DNA of 64,000 nt. It comes from Nonomuraea aurantiaca (GTDB lineage Bacteria > Actinomycetota > Actinomycetes > Streptosporangiales > Streptosporangiaceae). Every line of letters begins with the position of its first letter. Within the stretch, counting starts at the first letter, position 1. The stretch lies in assembly GCF_020215705.1 (NCBI RefSeq), contig NZ_JAIWNB010000012.1:62001-126000 (forward strand), given 5' to 3'. The position numbers and the translations under genes are program-made. The notes under the pieces are model-generated. The model did not search any database. It was given only the letters and a program-made list of their open reading frames with translations, and was not told where the DNA came from. Shown piece after piece: positions 1 to 8,794 of this stretch.

Positions 1-743
1 TTGAGGATCTCGGTGCTGCGCGCCGGGCCGCCCCCTGTGGTGGCCTGGACGATGTCGAAGCCGTTCATCGAGCCGAGCAGCGCGGTGGCGACGTTGAAGG
101 TCACCGCCGGCGCCAGCAGCGGGAAGCGGATCGACCAGAACGCCTGCCAGGGCGAGGCGCCGTCCATCCTGGCGGCCTCGGTGACGTCCTCCGGCACGGT
201 CTTCAGCCCGGCCAGGTAGATGAGCATGGACAGCCCCATCCACTTCCAGGCGTGGATGACCGAGACCACGACCAGCGTCCAGGTGGTGTCGCCGAGCCAG
301 GCGACGCTGACCGGGTGGCCGAGCAGGCCGCCGAGCAGGCCGTTCAGGCTGCCGTGGGGTTTCAGCAGCGCCTGGAAGACGTAGCCGACCGCCAGCGCCG
401 ACATCAGCACCGGGATGAGGAAGAACAGCCGGGCGACCCGGTTCAGCCAGGTGTCGCGCTCCAGCAGCACGGCCAGGCCGAACCCGAACAGGTTCTGGAA
501 CAGCGCCACCAGGACGGCGTAACTCACCGTGATGCGCAGCGCGCTGAACAGCGTGCCGTCCGAGAGCAGATCGGTGAGGTTGTCCAGCCCCACGGGGCGG
601 ATCTCGCTCTTGAAGCTGGACCAGTCGGTGAAGGCGTAGATGAAGTTGAACAGGGTCGGCAGGAAGAAGAAGACGAACAGGATCGCGAAGGCCGGGATCA
701 GGAACCACATCGGATGCGTGCGGCGCGCGCTGGTGACGGTCAT
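1..743 (-). CDS. Sugar ABC transporter permease, MalF/UgpA type (3' part beyond the window)
   Basis: Inner-membrane permease of a binding-protein-dependent sugar importer. I translated it from the ATG at 743 down to base 1. An N-terminal membrane segment (about residues 12-35) is followed by further hydrophobic segments. The permease signature loop that contacts the ATPase is visible as EAARMDGASPWQAF. The gene begins 4 bp after the sugar-binding lipoprotein gene, so it is the fourth gene of the operon that starts at 6401. The C-terminal end, and presumably a MalG-type partner, lie outside the window. The substrate is not deducible; the alpha-galactosidase upstream points to galactosides (inference). 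Confidence 0.93.
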   Translation of the reverse strand, partial: MTVTSARRTHPMWFLIPAFAILFVFFFLPTLFNFIYAFTDWSSFKSEIRPVGLDNLTDLLSDGTLFSALRITVSYAVLVALFQNLFGFGLAVLLERDTWLNRVARLFFLIPVLMSALAVGYVFQALLKPHGSLNGLLGGLLGHPVSVAWLGDTTWTLVVVSVIHAWKWMGLSMLIYLAGLKTVPEDVTEAARMDGASPWQAFWSIRFPLLAPAVTFNVATALLGSMNGFDIVQATTGGGPARSTEIL

Positions 744-747
744 GTGG

Positions 748-2070
748 TCAGAACCCGGACGCGCCGGCCGCCTTCGCGAGCTGGGCGAACTGCTTCTGGG
801 TCGCGGCGGCCACCTGCTCGGGCGTCAGGCTGCCGGTGATCATGTCGGCCAGGTTGAGGTACAGGTCGGGGTTGGCCACCGCGAGCGCCTGCATCGAGCC
901 GACCGCGCCGCCGAGCGACTTGTGCACGTCGAGCAGCGCCTGTGGCACGCCCGCCGGGCTCGGCACGTCGGCGCGCAGCGAGACGGTCTTGCGGTCGGCG
1001 ACGAAGCCCTGGTAGCCGGGCCCCATCCAGTACGACAGCAGCTGGCGAGCCGCCGCCTCGCGCTTGGCGTCACCGGTCCTGAAGGCCACCAGCGCGTTGC
1101 TCTGGTCGGGGATGAAGGTGCCCACGTTGTCGGACGGCGAGATGGGGAAGAAGCCGATCTTCTTGTCCAGCGTCGCGGTGTCGGCCTTGGCCTGGAGTTG
1201 GCCGAAGAACGAGTTCACCTGGACGGCCATCGCCGCCTTGCCCGACAGCAGCGCCGCGCCCTGGTCCTCGAACTTCGCCGTCTTGATGTCGGCGTTGAAC
1301 AGGCCCTCGCCGATCAGCGCCTTGTACTTCTTGATCGCGTCCAGGATGGTCTTGTCGGAGAAGGTCTCCTTGCCGGTGTTGACCCGGTCCCACAGGCCGT
1401 CGCGGGCGGCGTCGGCGAGCTGTACCTGCACCCACCACTGGGTGGCCCACTTGTCGCCGGCCATCTCGAAGAACGGGGTGACGCCCTTGCTCTTGAGCTT
1501 GCGGGCCGTCTCCACCATCTCGTCGAAGTTCTTGGGCGTCGCGGTGACGCCGTTGGCGGCGAAGACCTCCTTGTTGTAGTAGACGCCTTCGACGGCCGGG
1601 CTGGTGATGAGGGCGGCGTAGCGGGTCTTGTCCAGCAGGCCGGTGATGTCGCGCAGTTCGGGCGTCATCGAGGCGAGCCAGGGGGCGCCGTCCAGCGGCT
1701 GGAGGTTGGTCCTGGCGTTCAGTGCGGTGAGCATGGACGCGGTCGGCTGCCAGAAGGCCAGGTCGGGCTTGTCGCCGGTGGCCACCTTGGTCTGCACGCC
1801 CTGCTCGTACGGGTCCGGGATGGTGACGACGTCGATCTTGGCGCCGGTGGCCTGGGTGAAGGCGTCGGTCACGGCTTTGGGCACGGTGTTGCTGTTCTGG
1901 GCGGCCCAGATGGTGAGCGTGGTGCCGTCGAGCCGGCCGGTGGGCGCGGCCCAGGCGGCGGGCTGCCCGCTCCCCGCCGGGGTGGCGGCGGGTCCGGAGG
2001 CCGGGTCGCTGCACGCGGTGAGGGTCAGGAGCGCGGTGGCGGCCGCAGCCGTGATCGCGGTGAGTTTCAC
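748..2070 (-). CDS. Extracellular sugar-binding lipoprotein (SBP family 1)
   Basis: Solute receptor (440 aa) of the sugar importer, anchored outside the membrane. It has a lipoprotein signal peptide with the lipobox LLTLTAC (Cys about residue 20), followed by a Ser/Gly/Pro-rich linker. The mature part resembles family 1 sugar-binding proteins, with the typical TLTIWAAQ opening strand and an aromatic-rich binding region (for example KWATQWWVQ). It lies 28 bp after the alpha-galactosidase gene and 4 bp before the permease gene. Its ligand is likely a galactose-containing oligosaccharide released by the secreted glycosidase (inference). Confidence 0.93.
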   Translation of the reverse strand: MKLTAITAAAATALLTLTACSDPASGPAATPAGSGQPAAWAAPTGRLDGTTLTIWAAQNSNTVPKAVTDAFTQATGAKIDVVTIPDPYEQGVQTKVATGDKPDLAFWQPTASMLTALNARTNLQPLDGAPWLASMTPELRDITGLLDKTRYAALITSPAVEGVYYNKEVFAANGVTATPKNFDEMVETARKLKSKGVTPFFEMAGDKWATQWWVQVQLADAARDGLWDRVNTGKETFSDKTILDAIKKYKALIGEGLFNADIKTAKFEDQGAALLSGKAAMAVQVNSFFGQLQAKADTATLDKKIGFFPISPSDNVGTFIPDQSNALVAFRTGDAKREAAARQLLSYWMGPGYQGFVADRKTVSLRADVPSPAGVPQALLDVHKSLGGAVGSMQALAVANPDLYLNLADMITGSLTPEQVAAATQKQFAQLAKAAGASGF

Positions 2071-2098
2071 GGTGTGTTTCCTTTTGGTCCGTGGGGGG

Positions 2099-4195
2099 TC
2101 AGAGAGTGCGGAGCTTCAGGATTCGGGCGGTCGGTCCGGTAACGGTGCTGGTCACGGACAGCTCGGCGGTCTGCGGGTCCCACGAGTGGCCCCATCCTGC
2201 CTTATCGCCCGGGTAGACGGTCTCGACCTCGACGGCGCGCCCGGCCAGGTGGGGCAGCGACAGGATCGAGGTCTCGGCGGCGCCGGGGCGGCGCCACAGC
2301 CCGAGGTGGGTGGTGTCCCCGGCGCGCAGGCCGAGGGCGAGCCAGTGGTCGGCCCAGCCGGGCAGGCCGAGCGGCCAGCACGGGACCGCGCGCACCAGGT
2401 CGGCGCGCAGGTCGCGGTGCGCGCGTACGCCCGCCCGCACCAGGTCGAGCTGGCCGGCGCTCATGGCGGGCAGGTTGCCCGACAGGTAGAGCCGCCCCAG
2501 CACGCCGGTGCACATGGCGAAGACGAGCTCCTCGTCGGTCATCTCCGGCTGCGGGTACGCCCAGTTGGCGGCCTGTTCCGGCAGCATGGACAGCGGCGCG
2601 GCCACGGCGATCGGCGGGTAGCGCAGGAAGTCCTGCTGGTCGCTGGTCGACTGCAGGTTCAGCCGGGACAGCAGCGCGTAGTCCATGCGCATCGCGCCCG
2701 ACGCGCAGTTCTCCAGGACGAGCCCGGGGTGCCGGTCCAGGACGCCGTCCAGCCAGGCGAGGTGGGCCCGGTTGCAGGCCAGCAGCCCGGCGCCGGCGCT
2801 GTCGGCGTCCAGGTCGGTGCCGGCGCCCGGGTTGATGTTGTAGTCGAGCTTGAAGTAGCCGACGCCGAGCTCCTCCACCAGCCGGTCCACCACCTGGTCC
2901 AGGTGCCCGGTGGCCGCGGGGTGGCGCAGGTCCAGGTGGTAGCGGCCGTGCTCGGCCACGCGCCGGCGGCCGCGCTGCAGGAACGCCTCGGGGGGCAGCT
3001 TGTCGGCCATCGGGCTGCGCACGCCGATCACCTCGGGCTCCAGCCACAGCCCCGGCGTCATCCCCCGGTCCCTGATGTGGCCGAGGACCTCCTGGATGCC
3101 GCCGGGGAAGCGGGTCCGGGACGGCTCCCAGGCGCCGACGCTGTCCCACCAGGCGCCGTCGTCGTCGTACCAGCCCGCGTCGACGCAGAAGATCTCCGCC
3201 CCGGCCGCGGCGGCGGCGTCCACCAGCGGCAGCAGCTTGGCCGTCGTCGGGTCGCCCATCAGGGTGTTCATGTAGTCGTTGAACACCACGGGCAGCGTGG
3301 ACCTGTCGGGGTGCGGGCGCAGCAGCGCGCGGCGGTGCGCGGTGAGCGCGGCCACCGCCCCCTCGAGCCCGTCGTCCGAGACGGCGACCGAGACCGGCAC
3401 CGTGGTGAAGGACTCCCCCGCCGCCAGGGTCTGGCTCCACTGGTGGTCGGCGTCGGTGGGGCCGGTGGCCACCACGTACACGCCGTCCAGCCGCTCACCG
3501 GTCTCCCACCCCCAGGCGCCGTTGTGCTCGATCTGCCACAGCCAGGTCTGACCGGTGCGCCGGTCGGCCAGGCCGCCCATCGGCACGTACCGCCCGCTGG
3601 ACCAGGTGCCGGTGCTGCTCAGCGCGTACCGGCCGCGCCCGTGCTGACCGTGCGCGGCCAGGTTGAGGTCGGCGATGTGGTCGCCGAGCGGCCGCCTGCT
3701 CCACCTGCTCTCGCCCAGCCACTCGCTGTCGGCGGACAGGACGTCCACCTCGCTCACCGGGCGGCCGAGGAAGCCGCCGGCGAAGGAGGACACGGCGAGC
3801 AGGAGCACCGGGTCCGTGCCCTGGTTGGTCACCCGTACCTGGGCCTGGCAGGCGGCCACACCGTCGAAGGAACGCAGCGTCAGCTCGGCCGCCAGCCCGG
3901 ACACCTCGTCGCGCAGCGCGACGCGCAGCGTGTGACAGTCGCCGTCGCGGCTCTGCTCGGCGCCCGTGTACCGCAACCGGCAGCCGACCGCCGTCTCCGA
4001 CAGCCGCTGCGAGGCCTTGGCCCGGCCCTCGCCGGGGATCAGCACCTCGACCAGCGGCTGCGACAGACGGGACGGCTCGGCGCCGGGCGGTCCCAGCCTC
4101 TGGAGGGCCACCGGCCGGTCCGGGTGGATCTCCACCACCGCCGCCAGGGCGCCATGTCCCCAGCGCAGGGTCTCGACCACGTCGGCAGGCTTCAC
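2099..4195 (-). CDS. Alpha-galactosidase, GH36
   Basis: Hydrolyses terminal alpha-galactosides (698 aa, usual GH36 length). An N-terminal beta-sandwich is followed by a (beta/alpha)8 barrel containing DAGWYDDDGAWWDS and GLWLEPEVIG. The nucleophile is Asp451 in YFKLDYN and the acid/base is Asp505 in CASGAMRMDY, both in canonical GH36 contexts. There is no signal peptide, so it should act in the cytoplasm on imported oligosaccharides. It is the second gene of the operon, 40 bp after the secreted glycosidase gene. GH36 also includes alpha-N-acetylgalactosaminidases and raffinose-acting enzymes, so the exact substrate remains open. Confidence 0.93.
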   Translation of the reverse strand: MKPADVVETLRWGHGALAAVVEIHPDRPVALQRLGPPGAEPSRLSQPLVEVLIPGEGRAKASQRLSETAVGCRLRYTGAEQSRDGDCHTLRVALRDEVSGLAAELTLRSFDGVAACQAQVRVTNQGTDPVLLLAVSSFAGGFLGRPVSEVDVLSADSEWLGESRWSRRPLGDHIADLNLAAHGQHGRGRYALSSTGTWSSGRYVPMGGLADRRTGQTWLWQIEHNGAWGWETGERLDGVYVVATGPTDADHQWSQTLAAGESFTTVPVSVAVSDDGLEGAVAALTAHRRALLRPHPDRSTLPVVFNDYMNTLMGDPTTAKLLPLVDAAAAAGAEIFCVDAGWYDDDGAWWDSVGAWEPSRTRFPGGIQEVLGHIRDRGMTPGLWLEPEVIGVRSPMADKLPPEAFLQRGRRRVAEHGRYHLDLRHPAATGHLDQVVDRLVEELGVGYFKLDYNINPGAGTDLDADSAGAGLLACNRAHLAWLDGVLDRHPGLVLENCASGAMRMDYALLSRLNLQSTSDQQDFLRYPPIAVAAPLSMLPEQAANWAYPQPEMTDEELVFAMCTGVLGRLYLSGNLPAMSAGQLDLVRAGVRAHRDLRADLVRAVPCWPLGLPGWADHWLALGLRAGDTTHLGLWRRPGAAETSILSLPHLAGRAVEVETVYPGDKAGWGHSWDPQTAELSVTSTVTGPTARILKLRTL

Positions 4196-4235
4196 GTAAC
4201 TCTCCTTCGGTTGTGCGGTGGTTGTGGGACAGGCG

Positions 4236-6401
4236 TCAGCCGAGCGCGGCGGCGACCTGGATCCGGTCGACGTCGGGGCCGTACGCGACGGCGTTGCCGA
4301 ACTCGATCGTGTTCGCGCCGGCTCTGAGGTCGGCGGTCATCACGGTGGTGCGGAAGTTCGACCAGCCCAGCGTGTTGCGGAAGTAGACCCGGGTGGCCGC
4401 GCCGCCGTTGACGCGGATGTCGGCGTAGCGGTCCACGATGTTGGTGTTGTAGTTGGACGCGCCCTCGCCCAGCTCGCCGTTGGCGTACGTGATCACCACG
4501 CGGTAGCGGCCGGCGGCCGGGGCGTTGACGCCGGTGAAGCGCAGGATGTTGGCGGCGCCCTTGCCGATGTAGCCGACGTACGAACCGCCGGACGCGGCGC
4601 CGTTGGCGCCGACCACGGCCGTGCCGCCGAGGACGTTGGCGCCGCTCTCGGCCTCGTAGGCGGTGACGGTGCCGGTGGTGGCCGTCACGTCCAGGTAGTC
4701 GAGGTTGACGGCGTCGCGGTCGTCGGTGGTGAAGGCGTGCACGCCGACCCGGTTGACGCCGCCCTGGAGGAACACCTTGGTCGTCACCGTGTTCCAGGTG
4801 TTCCAGTCGGCGGTTCCCGGCAGCGTGAGGTCGGTCAACGCGGTGCCGTTGAGCGCCAGGCGGGCGGTCCGGTCCTGCGGCGCGCCGGTGTACGGGCCCG
4901 CCGAGTAACGCAGGCCCAGGTTGTAGTAGCCGTCATTGGGCGTGGTCACGACGAACGTGGTCGCCGCCGTGTCGCTGCCGCCGTAGCCCTCGGAGAAGGA
5001 GGTGCCGGAGTAGCCGGTGTTGGGGCCATAGGTGACGCGGGCGGTGCCGCCGAGCGCCGCGTACTCGGCCTGGTAGCGGGTGGCCGGGCCGGCGGGCGTC
5101 AGGTCGGTGTTCGGGGTGACGATGACCTGGTACGCGGCGGCGCCGTTCAGCCCGGTGAGCGGGACGGTGATCTGGCCGCCCGAGACGGTGTAGTCGCCCT
5201 CGTGGATCAGGGCCGGGCCCGGGGAGGCGTTGAGGCCGGTGCTGTTCACCCCCCACACCGTCACGTGGACCGAGCCACCGAGGTAGGGGGCCGAGCCGAT
5301 GCCCTTGACCACGACGTCGGCGGCGTAGGTGTCGGTGACGTTGAGCGAGCCGCCGAAGATCACCCGGGCCTGCTTCCTGGCCGGGTCCATGGCGGCCAGC
5401 CCCTGCAGGGGGCCGTTCCTGGTGGGCGGGGTGACGGTGACCGTGTGGCCGGTCAGCTCGCCGTACCACTTGTAGAGCCACCACCCGCCAGTCGCCTGGT
5501 TGTTCCTGGTCACCAGGTCGTTGAGCGCGCCGGCCGTGGTCCAGAAAGCCAGGCAGGCGTCGACTTTGCTGTTCTCGAACCGGGTCACGTACTGGACCAG
5601 GTTGCCGGGCACGCCCAGGTCGCCGGAGTAGCGGGCGTACTCGTTGATCACGATGGGCCGGGGGCTGATGCCGAGGCTCGTCTCGATGGCCCGGTAGTCG
5701 GCGTGGTGGTCGTACCAGCTGGTAAAGAAGTCGTTGCCGAGCTCGTGCCAGGTGAAGACGTCGGGCAGCACGTTGTTGGCCTTGGCGTAGGTGAGGAACG
5801 CGCGGTGATCGGCCGAGCGGTAGGAGGCGAAGTTGGGGCCCGCGATCCGGGCGCCGGGGTCGATCGAGCGGATCTTCTGGTAGACGCGCTTCCAGGCGTC
5901 GAGCAGGCCGTTGAGGTTGCCCTGGTACCAGATCTGGTCGGGCTCGTTGAAGGGCACGTACACGTACGACGTCCGGTAGGGGTCCGCGACGATCTTGCGG
6001 GTCATCGTGTCGACCTTGGCCAGGTAGTCGTCGATACCGAGGTTCTCGTACGGCCATTGGCGGTAGACGTCCTGCATGTAGACCTGGATGTCACGGCCGC
6101 CGGTGCGCTTGAACATGGGCGCGATCTGGAGGGCGTCGCCGTTGGGATGCTGGAGACCGTCGGGCGCCTTCTGCGCGGTGACCTGGGGCTTGAGGGCCGC
6201 CAGCATGGTGTCGGTGGGGATTCCGTCGTTTCCCAGGCCGTACAGGAAGCCGGTCGCGCCGTACTTCAGCGGGCCGGTGTCCGAGGCGAGGTCGACGACG
6301 AGGGCAGGGGACGCGGCCTGCGCCGGGCCGGCGGCGCACAGCAGGGCCGAGACGAGCGCGGAGACGACGGTCGTGACACCCAGGAGCCGGAACGAAGTCA
6401 A
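4236..6401 (-). CDS. Secreted clan-A glycosidase (GH39-like) with two C-terminal carbohydrate-binding domains
   Basis: First gene of the glycan operon (721 aa). It has a Sec signal peptide ending near AGPAQA-ASPA. The catalytic part (about residues 35-420) looks like a clan-A TIM barrel: Glu153 in PFNEPDQ is placed as acid/base and Glu254 in INEYARYS as nucleophile. I cannot fix the family; GH39-like is the best resemblance. Two CBM6/CBM35-like modules follow, opening with YQAEYAALGG (about 440) and YEAESGANVLGG (about 580), each with the tyrosine/glutamate-rich start and the final DRIQV-type strand. It probably cuts a plant or microbial polysaccharide outside the cell and feeds the importer. 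Confidence 0.8.
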   Translation of the reverse strand: MTSFRLLGVTTVVSALVSALLCAAGPAQAASPALVVDLASDTGPLKYGATGFLYGLGNDGIPTDTMLAALKPQVTAQKAPDGLQHPNGDALQIAPMFKRTGGRDIQVYMQDVYRQWPYENLGIDDYLAKVDTMTRKIVADPYRTSYVYVPFNEPDQIWYQGNLNGLLDAWKRVYQKIRSIDPGARIAGPNFASYRSADHRAFLTYAKANNVLPDVFTWHELGNDFFTSWYDHHADYRAIETSLGISPRPIVINEYARYSGDLGVPGNLVQYVTRFENSKVDACLAFWTTAGALNDLVTRNNQATGGWWLYKWYGELTGHTVTVTPPTRNGPLQGLAAMDPARKQARVIFGGSLNVTDTYAADVVVKGIGSAPYLGGSVHVTVWGVNSTGLNASPGPALIHEGDYTVSGGQITVPLTGLNGAAAYQVIVTPNTDLTPAGPATRYQAEYAALGGTARVTYGPNTGYSGTSFSEGYGGSDTAATTFVVTTPNDGYYNLGLRYSAGPYTGAPQDRTARLALNGTALTDLTLPGTADWNTWNTVTTKVFLQGGVNRVGVHAFTTDDRDAVNLDYLDVTATTGTVTAYEAESGANVLGGTAVVGANGAASGGSYVGYIGKGAANILRFTGVNAPAAGRYRVVITYANGELGEGASNYNTNIVDRYADIRVNGGAATRVYFRNTLGWSNFRTTVMTADLRAGANTIEFGNAVAYGPDVDRIQVAAALG

Positions 6402-6432
6402 CGGGAGTACCTCCTGCCGGGAGAAGAGCGGC

Positions 6433-6467
6433 CATGTGACCGGTCACATGGAGTGTGAGCGGTCACA
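6433..6467. promoter_or_regulatory. Tandem LacI-type operators
   Basis: A perfect 18-bp palindrome, CATGTGACCGGTCACATG (6433-6450), is followed by a near-copy, TGTGAGCGGTCACA (6454-6467), with centres 19 bp apart. The central CG with 5-7 bp arms is the usual LacI-family operator form. The pair lies 32 bp upstream of the first glycan gene (start 6401) and downstream of the LacI gene at 6513-7568, so it should control the operon rather than the regulator gene. Confidence 0.75.
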
Positions 6468-6512
6468 TGGCAGGAACGGAAGGGCCCTTTGCCGGATTGT
6501 TACGCGGCGGTT

Positions 6513-7568
6513 TCAGCCGTGACGCGGAGGGGCGGTCGACTCGCGCACGATGAGGCGGGGTGGGGTCAGCTCGGTCTCGGGCCGCGGCTGCCCGGTCAGC
6601 TCGGCCACCGCCGCCAGGAAGCACGCCCGCCCCAGCCCGACGAAGTCCATCCGCACGGTGGTCAGCGCGGGGATCCAGAAGGCCGAGCCGGGAATGTCGT
6701 CGAACCCGACGATGCTCACGTCACCGGGCACGTCCCTGCCCGCGTCGTAGAGGGCGCGGCGCACCCCCTGGGCGATGTCGTCGTTGCCGCACAGCACCGC
6801 CGTGACGTCCGGATCACCGGCCAGCCGCTGCCCGGCCAGGTAGGCGGCCCGGATGTCCCAGCCGGAGGCGACCACCTCGGGGATCTCGGCGCCCGCCCGC
6901 GACAGGGCGTCGCGCCAGCCGGCCTGCCGACCACTGGAGCGCCCCTCGGACGGGATCGCCACGTGGTGTACGGTCCGGTGGCCCAGGGCCAGCAGGTGCT
7001 CGGTGGCGTCGGCGGCGGCACCCCGCTCGTCCAGCGCGATCGTGACCCGGCCCGTGTCGGGCGCCACCGGCTCGGTCGCGGCGATCGCCGGTATGTCCGC
7101 CGGCAGCGCCTCCAGCACCGCCGTGCCCGCCGGGTCGAACGCGATGACGACCAGCCCGCCCGCACTCGGGTCGTTCACATAGTCGACGGTCTGCTTGATC
7201 TCGGCGGGCGAGTCCGACTCCACGACCCTGACCCCCACGGCCATGCCCTCGGTCCGCGCCGCCTCCTCGATGCCCTGCAGCGTGGACGCGTAGCCGTACA
7301 GCATGGTGTTGGACGTCACCACGGTGATGCCCGGAGCGCGCCCCAGGCCGAGCGCCCGCGCGGCCCGGTTGGGGTGGAACCCCAGCGTCTCGATGGCCGC
7401 GCGCACCGCGGCCCTGGTGTCGGGACGCACCCGCGGCGAGTCGTTGAGCACGCGCGAGACGGTCTGGTAGGAGACGCCCGCCGCGGCCGCGACGTCGCGA
7501 ATGCTGGGCACGGCCCCTCTGCGGGCGCCGGAGCGCGGCTCGCGCCGAGGGCTCGGACTCACGATCAC
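6513..7568 (-). CDS. LacI-family transcriptional regulator of the glycan operon
   Basis: Sugar-responsive repressor (351 aa from a GTG start). The helix-turn-helix is SIRDVAAAAGVSYQTVSRVL (about residues 22-41), followed by the hinge helix and a periplasmic-binding-protein-like ligand domain ending in a TTVRMDF-type strand. The codons before the HTH encode an Arg/Pro-rich stretch, so the start could lie further in. It ends 111 bp before the glycan operon, with the two operators in the gap. The effector is presumably a product sugar. Confidence 0.92.
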   Translation of the reverse strand: MIVSPSPRREPRSGARRGAVPSIRDVAAAAGVSYQTVSRVLNDSPRVRPDTRAAVRAAIETLGFHPNRAARALGLGRAPGITVVTSNTMLYGYASTLQGIEEAARTEGMAVGVRVVESDSPAEIKQTVDYVNDPSAGGLVVIAFDPAGTAVLEALPADIPAIAATEPVAPDTGRVTIALDERGAAADATEHLLALGHRTVHHVAIPSEGRSSGRQAGWRDALSRAGAEIPEVVASGWDIRAAYLAGQRLAGDPDVTAVLCGNDDIAQGVRRALYDAGRDVPGDVSIVGFDDIPGSAFWIPALTTVRMDFVGLGRACFLAAVAELTGQPRPETELTPPRLIVRESTAPPRHG

Positions 7569-7768
7569 ATCGTAAGGCGCCCCGGACCGCGGCTCCGCCC
7601 CGGCTCACCTGCCCGCCAAGAGCCGTCGACGGGTGGCGTGGCGGTCGGGCTGGTGATAGATACCGCTATGTACCGGACAATGATGGGTGTGGGCAGCCGC
7701 CCTGCGGTTCGGAGCGCATCATGGGGGCAGACTCGCCGTGCCCGGCATCGGCAGAGGAAGGAACGCGC

Positions 7769-8080
7769 ATGGAGGTGGTGTCAGTAGGCACCGTGACCGA
7801 CGGCACGCTGGAAGTGGTGCTGCGCGGCGACATCGACTTCACGAACGCGGCCTGGGTACGGAGCACGGTCTCCACCGCCGTGCTCGACCAGCGCCCTTCA
7901 ATGGTGTGGATCGAGATGGGCGAGGTGGCCTTCATCGACTCCTCGGGGATCGGCGTGCTCGTGGACGCGATGAAGGCGTCCGCCGAGGTCGAGGCGGCCT
8001 TCAGCGTGCGGCACCCCACGTCCCGGGTGTTCGACCAGCTGCGCATCACGGGGCTGCTGTCCGCGTTCGGTCTGGCCTGA
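7769..8080 (+). CDS. STAS-domain anti-anti-sigma factor (RsbV/SpoIIAA-like)
   Basis: Single STAS domain (103 aa) expected to bind and sequester an anti-sigma kinase when unphosphorylated. The phosphorylation motif is visible as FIDSSGIGVLVDA, with the serine of DSSG. The ATG at 7769 was chosen because AGGAAGG precedes it by 7 bp; a longer open frame upstream has no such signal. Its stop codon lies inside the first copy of a 15-bp tandem repeat, and the next gene encodes an RsbW-like ATPase, the natural partner. Confidence 0.9.
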   Translation: MEVVSVGTVTDGTLEVVLRGDIDFTNAAWVRSTVSTAVLDQRPSMVWIEMGEVAFIDSSGIGVLVDAMKASAEVEAAFSVRHPTSRVFDQLRITGLLSAFGLA

Positions 8081-8138
8081 GGAGAGCTGGCCTGAGGAGA
8101 GCTGGCCTGAGGAGAGCTGGGCTGGGGGCTGAGGAGAG
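8072..8138 (+). repeat. 15-bp tandem repeat carrying stop and Shine-Dalgarno-like sequence
   Basis: Three perfect copies of CTGGCCTGAGGAGAG (8072-8086, 8087-8101, 8102-8116) and a degenerate fourth copy ending near 8138. Copy 1 contains the last codons and the TGA stop of the STAS gene. Each unit holds TGAGGAGAG, a stop followed by a Shine-Dalgarno-like sequence. It ends about 70 bp before the anti-sigma gene. Confidence 0.95.
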
Positions 8139-8207
8139 CTGGGCGCGCCACCGTGGCCTCCGCTTCGCGGCCCCGTCCCGCCCGCGCCGGTCGGGGCGGA
8201 CGCGCCG

Positions 8208-8624
8208 ATGAGCGACCCCGGCGAAACCCTGGAGACGCGGTACGACTTCGACTTCGACACGCTCGTCCTGCTGCGCCGGCTGGTGGCGCGCTACGCCGCG
8301 CGGCACGGTCTCACCGGGCGAGACCTGTACCGGTTCGTGGTGGCGGTCAACGAGATCACCACCAACGCGGTGCGCCATGGCGGCGAGAGCGGACGGCTCA
8401 GCCTGTGGCAGACCGGCGGCCGACTCTATTGCCGGGTCACCGACAACGGCCCGGGGCTGGCGCGGCCGGACTCGCAGGGCCACCACGCCGTGCCGGCCGA
8501 CAGCAGCAGCGGCCGGGGCCTGTGGCTGGCCCGGCAGTGCGTCAACCGGCTGACCATCGAGAGCGACGCCAACGGCACCATCGTCACCCTGGAGGCCGCC
8601 GCCCCGCAGCCGGACTGCCCCTGA
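8208..8624 (+). CDS. RsbW-like anti-sigma factor / HATPase_c protein
   Basis: GHKL-type ATPase (138 aa) of the kind that binds a sigma factor and phosphorylates an STAS antagonist. ATP-site motifs are present in order: N box NEITTNAVRHGG, G1 box DNGPGL and G2 box SSGRGLWLARQ. The size fits a stand-alone anti-sigma kinase. It follows the STAS gene across the tandem repeat. There is no strong ribosome-binding site at the ATG 8208, so translation may depend on coupling. No cognate sigma gene is adjacent; the ECF gene at 62044 is of a different type. Confidence 0.88.
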   Translation: MSDPGETLETRYDFDFDTLVLLRRLVARYAARHGLTGRDLYRFVVAVNEITTNAVRHGGESGRLSLWQTGGRLYCRVTDNGPGLARPDSQGHHAVPADSSSGRGLWLARQCVNRLTIESDANGTIVTLEAAAPQPDCP

Positions 8625-8794
8625 GCAAGATCCTTTAGTCGCTCGGTTGCCGAAAGTGGCATTCCCTCCGGCTGCCGAGACGGAACAGAAGGCGAACCTG
8701 GTGGTCGTCAGGCCCGGTGGGAGGATGCCGGTGTTCGAGCTCGCGGCCGAAATTGATCAGTTCAATGTCATAGCTTGACGCTACGATCTTCCGC

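Noticed and set aside
252..2142. Long plus-strand open frames opposite the permease and sugar-binding genes
   Set aside because: Composition rich in Arg, Gly, Val and His repeats, no domain, no start signal; they are antisense shadows caused by high GC.
4218..6458. Plus-strand open frame of 746 codons opposite the secreted glycosidase
   Set aside because: Repetitive Val/Gly/Asp content without any fold signature, while the minus strand encodes a clear signal peptide, catalytic glutamates and binding domains.
8072..8138. CRISPR-like array
   Set aside because: Units are 15 bp, directly adjacent, with no spacers, and no cas genes are present.
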